Under the pieces are notes generated by a model, which saw nothing but the letters and a program-made list of their open reading frames with translations, did not search any database and was not told where the DNA came from. Positions 1 through 9,240 of a stretch of 64,000 nucleotides of DNA are shown here, piece by piece. Position 1 is the stretch's first letter. Every line of letters starts with the position of its first letter. Source of the stretch: Paraspadella gotoi (lineage: Eukaryota; Chaetognatha); the NCBI GenBank assembly GCA_051294375.1, contig CM119264.1:6903814-6967813 (forward strand). The letters run 5' to 3'. Position numbers and translations under genes: made by a program.

Positions 1-94
1 CAAAGGATCCAACTCTAGCTTACAGAGCTCGGATTCAGACCGTAACGAAAAGATACGTGAGTACTGTCCCCCGTCAGTATTTCACAGAGTCAAT

Positions 95-960
95 CCTGAC
101 TCTACGCAGCCTCCTTTGTTCTTCGGTCAGCCGAAGGTACATAAGCCCGTTTACCATTACGCCCGATCGTATCAGCCCGCAATTCCATTTTTAATGGAAT
201 GACGAAGGAGTTGGGGCGCATCCTCACTCCGCTCGTTGGTAATCAACACCACCTCCGGAACTCTGTTGATCTGACGGAAAAGCTGCAGCATATTATAGTC
301 CCGATACTCATCTCTTGGTCTCGTGTGATTTAAAGAGCATGTTTAAAAATATTCCCCAAGAATTGGCGTTACAATCAGCAGAACGCCGCTTGAGGGGGAA
401 GACCGGCAATTACACGAGCGTACGCCAATCCAATTGGATGACATCATGGCACTGCTACGGCTCGACCTGGAAATGGCGTACTTCAGGTTCGATGGACAGT
501 ACTACGCCCAGCCTGGTGGCTTAGGGATGGGCAAGTCGACATCAAGTCCTCTGGCAGATTTCTATATGGAGGACTATGAGGTGGAAGCTTTGTCCTCTTT
601 TCGATCGTTGCATGGGGCAGAGTCAATCCTCTTCTGGTATCGGAAAGCAGACGATACCATTCCTGGCCGTGAGACGAGACCTCATTGAGGATCTCCTGAA
701 TCACCTGAATGGGATTCATGTGAGTATTAAGTGGAATGTGAGGAAGAGGAGAATGGGTCAATTCCAATGCTCGATGTGCTTATACAGCGCAAAGAGGGCG
801 GCTCATTGGAATTTTCAGTATATCGCAAACCGACGCACACAGACCAATACATTCCCTTTGACCTCATGCCGCCTTATCTTCACAAGCTTGCCACGGTCAG
901 GTCCTTACCAGGAGAGCAGCATTGATTCCGTCGACACCCCGAGCTTCAGGCCGCCGAGCT
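95..960 (+). pseudogene. Penelope-like reverse transcriptase domain, frameshifted
   Basis: RT motifs lie in order but in different frames: the QPKVHKP finger motif (about 127-150), motif A CDLKSMFKNIP (near 324-356), motif B GLGMGKSTSSPLADFYMED (518-575), motif C YRKADDTI (635-660, ADD at 647-655), motif D IPMLDVLIQRK (761-793) and VYRKPTHTDQYI (818-853). Family members normally carry a VDD-like core; ADD here is one substitution away. In-frame stops occur between the first motif and motif A, and frame shifts occur around 430 and 690-730. A telltale Penelope phrase, ELEHVKRALRSM, follows at about 958-993. It cannot encode an active enzyme as written. Confidence 0.85.
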
Positions 961-1214
961 TGAGCACGTCAAAAGAGCCTTGCGATCAATGGTTACCCAT
1001 TGTGGGCCTTCGAGAGGGCTAGGTACCGGCCGTCTGTTGGAGGGCAGTGGCCACCTAGGGGCTGCCCAAGTAGCCGCTGATGCAGTTTTCTACCTCCGTC
1101 CCCCAGGAGGAGAAAGGGAGCTTGCGGCTGAAGTGCCTACCGCGCCACCACCAGCGCAATTGGAAGATAAGCAGAAGCGCCAAAGAACGTGGGTCACTTG
1201 TCCCTCCCCTACCA

Positions 1215-1822
1215 CCAGGGGATCACTGAGTCATTGGTGCGGGTGCTAGCAAAGCAGGGGATCTTCACCTCAGTGACGGCCCGCGGCTCTCTGCGTGAGC
1301 TATTGGTGAAACCGAAAAGATAAAATCCCCAGACCGAAACATCAGGAGCGTCTATTGGCGGCCTGTGCAGGGGCGGGCAACCAAGCCTGCACAGCAGCAT
1401 ACGTGGGCGAGACAGGAAAGTCTCTAACAGACGATTCCAGCAGCATACGAGACCCTATCGTGACGCTAGAGGCCACTACCTATCTGCTATAGCCGAACAC
1501 ACGGCTAATACTGGCCATCTATTCAGAGAATCGAGACTGTCTCGTGCTGTCCCATGACCCAAGCTGGTTTTCAAGAGGTATTAGAGAGGCAATCTACATC
1601 AAAGCCCTCGAGCCCTCTTTGAACCGTGATGAGAGACGATTCGATCTCCCTCCAAGCTATGATTCGTTATCAAAAGCGTGGTGGAGGCCCCGTCTCCACC
1701 ACGTCCGCACAATGATTCCCCCATCTCCACTCAACGAGAATAGGCGGAGACCCTTGCGCAGGCAATGGGCAGACGATACCTCTCCTTCAACTGCAGCAAC
1801 TCATTCCTCCTCTGTGGACTGA
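1215..1822 (+). pseudogene. Penelope-like connector and GIY-YIG endonuclease, frameshifted
   Basis: The connector SLVRVLAKQGIFTSV, then LRELLVKPKR, runs from about 1228 to 1320 and matches the usual region before the nuclease. AAYVGETGKSL (near 1394-1425) is the GIY-YIG start with Y-V-G replacing Y-I-G. A shifted frame then gives RFQQHTRPYRD and AEHTANTGH, the Arg and His region of the fold. A third frame (from 1544) gives WFSRGIREAIYIKALEPSLN and RRFDLPPSYDSL, the standard C-terminal end with the catalytic Glu region, and terminates at 1820-1822. Frame changes show the copy is inactive. Confidence 0.8.
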
Positions 1823-2509
1823 GCGCCGCCCAAAGCGACGGCTGCAGGAGGAAGGGGGGAGGCCACCACTCTGTCGCGAAGTGGCAAGAATGGACAGCCG
1901 CCCACCTCGCCAGCAGGCAAGAAGAGGGCAGTCGGCAGGCGTACCAGGCCAGAGAGACATCCGAGTAGCCTTTGGTTTCTTCCCGCAAGGAAGTCTTCCC
2001 AGCTCTGCACTAGTAGGCTCCACCAACCTGTCTCTCCACAATGACACACCAATGACCCGACCTTATCAATCTAGCCTTTCATTTGTTCATAACCAAGGGG
2101 GGCCAGCTCATTTTTGAGCTCTTTCTTATTACTTGAAATTTCCCTTTTCCTAATTACTTAGCTATCCCTCACTAACAATAAATATTTCACATTTCTGAAC
2201 TTCTATTTCATTTCACTTACTGTCTATTCATTATTAAAGTTTACCAAATTTAACATTGTTTGTACATTCTAATGTAATAATATTTAAGCACATGTCTCTC
2301 TTCTCTCTCTTTCTTTCTCTCTTTTCTCTCTCTCTCTCCATTTCAATTTCTTTTCACAAACTATCTCTGTCCTCACCTTCCTGTCCCTAATAAAAACTGA
2401 ACACTATCCTTTCTCTCAAACCTGTGTTGGAAACTTTGCTCTGTCTCTCTCTCTCTCTCTCTCTCTTTCTTTATGCACAAAATTCTCTTCAAATTCACAA
2501 TTGTTGGCG

Positions 2510-2546
2510 CTGAAGAAGACTCGTATGTGAGTTCGAAAAATGTCCG
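2510..2546 (+). ncRNA. hammerhead-ribozyme-like motif of the Penelope-like element
   Basis: The core reads CTGAAGA (2510-2516), a short stem GACTC/GAGTT with loop GTATGT, then C and GAAA (2535-2538). A canonical hammerhead has CTGANGA, stem II, GAAA, so this core fits apart from a weak closing pair at the top of stem II. Hammerheads are known in the terminal repeats of Penelope-like elements, and this motif sits downstream of the C-terminal stop. Stems I and III cannot be confirmed by eye, so activity is doubtful. Confidence 0.4.
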
Positions 2547-2590
2547 TTTCACTATGAATAAAATTCGTTGGTTAATCTCTCTTCAAACTT

Positions 2591-3292
2591 TGTTCTAATA
2601 GTTTTTCATATTTTTCACCCACTTATGATCAAATCATCTAAAAAAGAATATACTTTGTGTAGAAAACTTTTTGCAAGCTACTTGAATCTGATATTAAAAA
2701 ATATTAAAAAATATTAAATAAACATTCAAAAATTAATATATGGCGAATAGAGTAATATTAAAATTTTTTTGTCTTTTCAAAATTTTTTAAAAAGTCTAAA
2801 TTTTTGTTTCAGCAGGTGCTTAATTCGAATTTCTTCACTACCTTGTAAATTGTAAGTTAGGCTACCCCTAATAACAACGCCATTGCCAATGAAATTTAAA
2901 ATTAGAGCTCGAGATGATTGGTTCCAAAAAAACTAAATAGTATAACAAAAGAGAAACCGGGCAAGTTTAACATTGGGGGGAAAAGATTTCTAAATCCGTG
3001 GTGAAGTGACCAAGTAAACACAGTGAAAGGGTCCAAGTGAGATGAGGGTTGGGGAAATAAGTTAGAGGGTGAATAAAGCGTCTGGAAAAAAGCGTGGGAA
3101 CCGGTCTCGACGTCGGTGGCGAGTGAGAGGTGGGCGTGGCGAGGGAAAAGGGACGCCGTGTCTGGGACTCGGATGAATATTAGTTTCTGATCCAATTGAA
3201 AGAGATGATGGATTTTCCCGCGGAGGGAAACGCGAGCCAGGTGATCCAAGGTTACTCCTCGCCAAGACGGAAGGGGGTGGAGGAAGAGGGAT
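2591..3292. other. AT-rich spacer without a recognisable gene
   Basis: The first 300 bases are AT-rich with poly-A and poly-T runs. A minus frame of 115 codons (2902-3249) is open but has no recognisable domain, and I do not call it a gene. Confidence 0.6.
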
Positions 3293-3296
3293 ATTT

Positions 3297-3340
3297 GGGA
3301 ATGGGGGAATGGGGGAATGGGGGAATGGGGGAATGGGGGT
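3297..3340 (+). repeat. G-rich 8-bp tandem repeat (AATGGGGG)
   Basis: Five near-perfect copies of AATGGGGG follow each other. Five runs of five G spaced by AAT make a possible G-quadruplex on the plus strand. Confidence 0.8.
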
Positions 3341-3419
3341 AGGCGGGAAAGGAGGGGAATTGAAAGAAAGAGTTTAAAGTGAGAGTGGGAAAAATTATTT
3401 TAGAGTGGAAGTCAGAAAT

Positions 3420-3519
3420 GAAAAGGAATAGAATATGAAAAAGGTGGAAATAAAGAGAAAAGAAAGAGAAAGAAAGAGAGAGAAATAAAGAAAGAAAGAG
3501 AAAGAAAGAGAGAGAAATA

Positions 3520-3579
<60 letters not shown>

Positions 3580-3740
3580 AAAAATGAGAGAAAGAAATAA
3601 GAAAGAAAGAAAGAAAGAAAAAAAGATAGAAAAAATGAGAGAAAGAAAAAAGAAAGAAAGAAAAAAGAAAGAAAGAAAAGAATAAATAAATAAATAAATA
3701 AAGAAGTAACTAAATAAACAAATAACTAAATAAACAAAAT
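3420..3740. repeat. AAAG tetranucleotide microsatellite grading into AAAT
   Basis: AAAG units with AG-rich interruptions fill 3420-3680, then AAAT units at 3684-3740. The open minus frame across it (FFLSFFLS pattern) is a product of the repeat. Confidence 0.95.
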
Positions 3741-3825
3741 TGAATAAATATATTGAAAAAAGAAAAATATTTGAAAAAGTAAAAAAAAGTATAAAAAAAA
3801 AGGTAGAAAGAAATTTGTCGGCTTT

Positions 3826-3970
3826 TCCTAGAAATGGTGGGACGATCGCCGATCGGCCACCTGAGCCTTTTTCGCATGAGCGGCGAATGGGAAGCGAATT
3901 TATGGAAGCTTTTTCCAGACCCGAACCCAATGACATGCGGCTTGATCACCCCCGATATTTCTTCCAAAAT
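3826..3970 (+). other. short non-repetitive island, coding-like
   Basis: Between the AAAG and CT tracts lies 140 bp of mixed sequence. One plus frame reads without stops (RNGGTIADRPPEPFSHERRM and onward). No splice sites are obvious and no domain is recognised. It could be an orphan exon or chance. Confidence 0.15.
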
Positions 3971-3974
3971 CCTT

Positions 3975-4118
<144 letters not shown>

Positions 4119-4438
4119 GCTCTCACATCTGTTCTGTTTGGAATTTTTTGTTATTTTTAATTTTAGTACTTTGAATTCGATTCTATGACTGTGACTAAAA
4201 AAAAATGACTAGAAAAAACTTTATCTGGAGAGTGCAGAGCTCAATTGAATGAAAATGGCTACTCGGGCTATGAAGGTGGATGAGGATTAAGATTTTTATT
4301 TCTTAAAAAAGTAAGAGTATTGAAGTATTGAAATACAAAAGTATTGAAGCTTTGCCGAAGTCAAAATTCAAAGCTTTTTCCGCTCTAGACAGAATTTGCT
4401 CGATCCGGTTGATTTTCTTCTCATTGCAGCGGAAAAAG

Positions 4439-4900
4439 TTACATTGAATTATCGCTGACGACAGCATTCACTCTTTGCTCAATCAAGATGTTCGCCAGCG
4501 GAATGTCAGAAGACTTGGAGAGGAATTGGGCGTCGATGCCTTTGGGATTATCTTCCAGTTCCTCTACTCGGGGATCGGGGATCGCGCACCACGACATGAA
4601 GACCCACGCACCGGAAGTCTTGGCCAAGATCGACGGGAAAGGGCTTTTGAAGTTGAGGGACATCTGCGTGGACAGGATGTTGTGGCGGTATTCAGTGAAT
4701 ATTCAGTGAACATCCACCATCGTTCAGCCAATACTATTGGTTCAGAGGGGGAACGCACCATCCCAAGTGGTCTGAAGACTGCTATCCGGAACTTCTTTCA
4801 CCCCATCTAACAGACATGGAACGTGTCCTGCGTTTGGAACCAGGCTTGGGGGTTTTTCATGTCCCCAAGGCGGTTTATGGCCGTCATCACGCTTCGCTCG
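4439..4900 (-). other. mixed-composition block, possible retroelement remnant, unassigned
   Basis: This block has balanced base composition and open frames on both strands. Minus 4439-4663 (74 codons, containing AKTSGAWVFMSWCAIPDPRV) looks the more protein-like. The plus frame 4488-4709 is also open. No family is recognised. It sits directly beside a tRNA-like SINE head, so it may be part of a mobile element. Confidence 0.2.
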
Positions 4901-4907
4901 GGTAGGT

Positions 4908-4982
4908 ACCTTGTTGGGATTAAACCCGGTACCTATTGGTCATGAGCTGATGGCTTTACTCAATGAGCCACTGGATCACAAC
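4908..4982 (-). mobile_element. tRNA-Met-like SINE head or tRNA pseudogene
   Basis: On the minus strand the sequence has an A box TGGCTCATTGAG (complement of 4959-4970) and a B box GGTTTAATCCC (complement of 4916-4926) at tRNA-like spacing. The anticodon-loop position reads CTCATGA, giving CAT (Met). The B box has T for the usual C, and acceptor-stem pairing is not convincing, so I favour a SINE head or pseudogene over a working tRNA. Confidence 0.45.
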
Positions 4983-5234
4983 TGAAATGTCATGCTTATA
5001 AGCGGGGTGAACTTAGGAAATGCCCAACTACAACGTGAGTAAGAACATAGGAAATAAAGCTGAAACGAGATGGAGAAAGAATTTCTCCAAAAAAAAGGGA
5101 AAAAAATTTAATAAAAAAGAAAAAATAGGAAGAAGGAAGAAGATTACTGAAGAAACTTCGAACGAAGATGAGGAAAGACGCCAAATGAGTGAAAGTAGCA
5201 CCATAAAACAGCAAATTTGATAGTTTAAAAAATG

Positions 5235-5321
<87 letters not shown>

Positions 5322-5428
5322 CCGAAGAACATTTATTGAACCTGGAAAACCACCTGTGCCAAGTTTCATTTTACCTCATTATTTCGTCTTAGATTGTCGT
5401 TCGAGTCAGGATATGGGGAACTTGTCCT

Positions 5429-5520
<92 letters not shown>

Positions 5521-5656
5521 CTTCCTCCATCTTTGGCATAAAATTAAGACATAAATTTAACTTTCCGCTCTTACAACGGGAAATAAAAAGAGGCTCATAC
5601 CTTCCACACTATATTTTCTTTTCCAACCTCCTCTCTCTCTCTTCTCTCTCTCTCTT

Positions 5657-5708
<52 letters not shown>

Positions 5709-5712
5709 GTCG
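5235..5712. repeat. cluster of GA and CT microsatellites
   Basis: GA tract 5235-5316, CT tract 5431-5517 and interrupted CT 5628-5712, separated by about 110 bp of AT-rich sequence each. No gene is seen between them. Confidence 0.95.
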
Positions 5713-5769
5713 GAACCGGAAAGACGCGACCGACTTCATAAAATCTGAATTTATTATCCAATCTTAATC

Positions 5770-6014
5770 GTCTTCTTCCTCTGCAGTCGTCATCGTCGTC
5801 CGTCGTCGTCTTCGTAGTCGTCGTCGTCGTCGTCGTCGTCTCTGTCGTCGTCATTTAGTTGTAGTGGTTTTCCTCGTTTTTTCCCCTCATCTTCTTAAAC
5901 TCGCTCGATCACGTTGTAATCGTCTTCACCATCGTATTTCTCTAGTTGTCGTTATCCTTCGTCGTCGTAGGACGTCGTTGTCATCATAATTATCATCACA
6001 ATCATAATATTCAT

Positions 6015-6059
<45 letters not shown>

Positions 6060-6060
6060 T
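5770..6060. repeat. GTC and CAT trinucleotide repeats
   Basis: Degenerate GTC/TTC repeats run 5770-5860, and a CAT/ATC tract runs 5995-6060 (pure 6010-6058). The GTC vocabulary recurs throughout the window and is also the material of the 54-bp array at 25 kb. Confidence 0.9.
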
Positions 6061-6254
6061 TTCGCCGTCGACGGAGTCCAAATCAACGCCGTTGTCATGC
6101 GTTGAGTGTCATCGTCGGCCCTGCCACCATGCTCCCCGCCATGTCTTTAAAGAGGCCATCATTCATATTTTTTTCTCCGCAAGGGGAGCTCGTTTTCGAG
6201 TCGATGTCAGACGGAAACGTCTTTTGGTTTAGAGAAAGAGATTTGGTAGACGAT

Positions 6255-6440
6255 CGGACGGATGTACGGATGGATTGATGAATGGATGGATGGATGGACT
6301 GAATTATGGATGGATGGATGGATGGATGAATTGGATAGACGTTCGGATGGATGCAACAAAACTCCTATTGATTGAGTGACGGATGGATGAAAGGATAGAT
6401 CAATGGATAGAGGAAGGATGGAATTTTGGAAAGCGATTCA
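6255..6440. repeat. GGAT tetranucleotide repeat, degenerate
   Basis: Units of GGAT with point changes and small insertions, best preserved at 6280-6330. Confidence 0.9.
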
Positions 6441-7416
6441 TAAGTATCACAATTACACACAGAATTTAGGGTCCGAAGAAATCTTTCTTTTTGCAACAAC
6501 GACGCGGTAGCGAAGTACTTCCTCCATCAGCCACTCTGTCTCACTCTCTGTTTCGCCCACTTACATTTCCTCGCATCTCCACTTGCTCCCACTCACTGGA
6601 CTCCATCGGGCGACTGTCTCCTTCGCCTCCTCCTTTTTCGCCTCCTCTTTCGCCTCCACCTCTTCGATTCCCACTTCTTTACTCGAGATTAAAAATCTCT
6701 CCTTCACAAACTTTTTGTATTTCATTCAGTCAGACTTCCTTTCATTTCGTTTCATCCCATATTGAATCCTTTAGTTCCATTTAATATTAGGTAATGAGTA
6801 TTGTCCTAATTACGTCTTTATCAGTTTGTTTTATATGATTTTATTATTATTTCTCACTTCCATTATAGTTCTTTAAATTGCACCATTTCATTTAGTTCCA
6901 TTCAACTCACCAGGAAATTTCTTTCATCAGGCATTTTTCCATTCATTTTCTTCATTTCTTAACTTCTTAATTTTTGTATTTATTTTATTTCCCGTCAATT
7001 TCTATAGATTTCTTCACCTTCCTTTTTCAACTGAGCTCAAACGTTAGATCAACCCGAGCCAGAGAACCCGGGTTCGATCCCAAACTCTTTTTTTTTCCTA
7101 AAGTTGACATCGATGAGCGGGATTGCACCGAGGATGCTGATGGAAGAGAGTTAACGTTTGGACAATGCATGTAACGAGTCGTTGTCATCATCGTCGCGAT
7201 CCTCTTGCTTTTTCTCCATCGTCGTCTTCGTCGCCGTCGTCGCCGTTGTTCTCGTCCTCTCCCGCGTTTTCTAACCGAGGGAACCATTTTGAAAAAAACT
7301 GCCCACTTTATTAGTCATTAGCGAAGCTCCCATCGCCTTGCATCGCCTTCCATCGCCTCTTCTCGTCTTAATCGTTCTTCGGATGGATTCGCTGCACAAA
7401 ACAAATTCAATTTGTC

Positions 7417-7451
<35 letters not shown>

Positions 7452-8846
7452 TTTTGTGTTGTTCCAAGAGCGACGACGACGACGACGATAATGACAAACT
7501 TTTTTTCTTATTTTGTCCTTTTCCGCTGAAGCGATGTCGTTCTAAAGGGGAAATACTGTCGTCGCCAGATTTAATGAGGTTTTAGGCGAGGATGGATTTT
7601 TAAATACAACTTATCAGCAGTTGATGATCTTTGCTTTATCAGTTCACTTTTTCAACACTTTTATTCTTCTTTATTGGTTGCTTATTAGTTACTTTTTATT
7701 AGTTACGTTTCGCTTTATCAGTAAGATAAAATCAATTAATCAATCAGAAATATATTCGGTTTTTTCCGACAGTCATTCAGTCGACAACGGGAAAGAGAAT
7801 TTGTTTCGTTAATTCATTCATATATTGTATTATTTTTTTTTCATTCAGTTAGTCTATCCCTGAGCCAGTTTTTTCATTCAGAAAGTCAAACGAGTTACAA
7901 CTCTTCTCCGATTCCTGAGAGACAATCGTTTCTAACTCGGCAACCGAGACACGATCTCTATTTTTCGTCATCCACCAACGGAATCGATCAAAAACCAAAA
8001 ACCAAAAACCAAAAAAGCTAAAAAAATCTTCCGAATTTTTTCGGTCAGCGAAAAATTTGGGGTCGAGAAGAAGACGATGTCTCGTGCGATGAAAACCAAA
8101 ACAGAATTGGAATTTGAAAAAAAAGAAAGAAAAGAAAATAGACAGACCGACCGGTTGATCGACGGACCGACTCAGGACTCGTTCTGTGATGTTTTTTGAT
8201 CGTCAGCTAAGAATTTGATTTATAATAATGATCTTTTGTCAGAATTTTTCATTTTTTTTTGTATCACCAAACTGATTTAAGTCATTTTAATATATTTAAT
8301 AGTATTTGTATTTTAAACTAAATAGCTAGTTTATTGACTTTTTTTAATTAATAGTTTCAACGTATTTCGAGCGTCGGGATAATTTTTGTTCTGGCTTTTA
8401 CAATTTATCCTACCAACCAACTTTAGCATTTTCCTGAGGTTTAAGAGAGTGATAATTCTGTAATCCCTACCATTCACTAAAGGCTGTAGAGTCTACAATG
8501 TAGTAGAGTCTACAGTGTAGAGGGTAAGGCCTACAGCGTAGGCTGTAGGCGAAATGCACGCAACGGCCTGTCATCCTCCTTGAGTCTTGACTGAAACGAG
8601 TCTCGCAGTCGGTAAAGAATAAATAAAAAATAGCGAATAAAATGTGAATAAAAAAGTAAATAATCCTAGAAAACGCTTTGCTTTATGGTTAAGCAAAGCT
8701 CGAAGTCCTCATCAGTCCCGAGTTCCTTTCACCGACGTCGTCATCTACATTTTTAAAAGATCTTTTAAACTTTTTAAAGATCTCTTTAACTTTCTCTCCG
8801 CGCGGTTTCAAAGCAACCATTAATTTTTTTTTTTTCCGTGTCACCT
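6441..8846. other. AT-rich spacer with small repeats, no gene called
   Basis: Contains a short CT tract (7421-7450), GTC-rich patches (7200-7260, 7475-7490), CCAAAAA repeats near 7990-8015, and a cluster of CTACAGTGTAG-like palindromes at 8482-8550. At 7083-7168 a poly-T tract ending CCTAAAG precedes a short open frame (DIDERDCTEDADGRELTFGQ, then a stop), a weak terminal-exon candidate. A B-box-like GGGTTCGATCCC followed by nine T lies at 7069-7093, but the rest of a tRNA is missing. Confidence 0.5.
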
Positions 8847-8878
8847 TCTCTCTCTTCTCTCTCTCTCTCTCTCTCTCA

Positions 8879-8964
<86 letters not shown>

Positions 8965-9197
8965 CTTCCTCCACTATTTCGATCTCTTTTCAAGTCCGAC
9001 CGCACNNNNNNNNNNNNNNNNNNNNNNNNNNNNNNNNNNNNNNNNNNNNNNNNNNNNNNNNNNNNNNNNNNNNNNNNNNNNNNNNNNNNNNNNNNNNNNN
9101 NNNNNNNNNNNNNNNNNNNNNNNNNNNNNNNNNNNNNNNNNNNNNNNNNNNNNNNNNNNNNNNNNNNNNNNNNNNNNNNNNNNNNNNNNNNNNNNNN

Positions 9198-9229
<32 letters not shown>

Positions 9230-9240
9230 AAGAAAAATAA
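8847..9240. repeat. CT tract, 192-base N gap, AAAG tract
   Basis: CT repeats run 8847-8963, N from 9006 to 9197, then GAAA units 9198-9233. The gap lies between two microsatellites, as expected for an assembly break in low-complexity DNA. Confidence 0.95.

Larger units (their letters stand above)
1..2590 (+). mobile_element. Penelope-like retroelement with GIY-YIG domain, decayed, 5' end outside window
   Basis: Translated pieces in shifting plus frames follow the order of a Penelope-like element: FGQPKVHKP (about 124-150), a D-x-x-S-M-F-x-N-I-P block (about 325-355), GLGMGKSTSSPLADFYME, the ADD catalytic core, VYRKPTHTDQYI, an RVLAKQGI...LRELLV connector, a VGETGKSL endonuclease start, and the C-terminal EALEPSLNRD-type end. 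In such elements the RT copies the element RNA and the GIY-YIG nuclease cuts the target. Here stop codons and frameshifts break the frame many times, so the copy is dead. The window starts inside the protein. The 3' end is uncertain; I place it just after a hammerhead-like motif at 2510. The 1823-2500 interval is UTR-like with CT tracts at 2290-2470. Confidence 0.85.

Noticed and set aside
7020-7095. tRNA gene suggested by GGTTCGATCCC and following poly-T
   Set aside because: Acceptor stem and anticodon arm do not pair, and only the B box and terminator-like T run are present.
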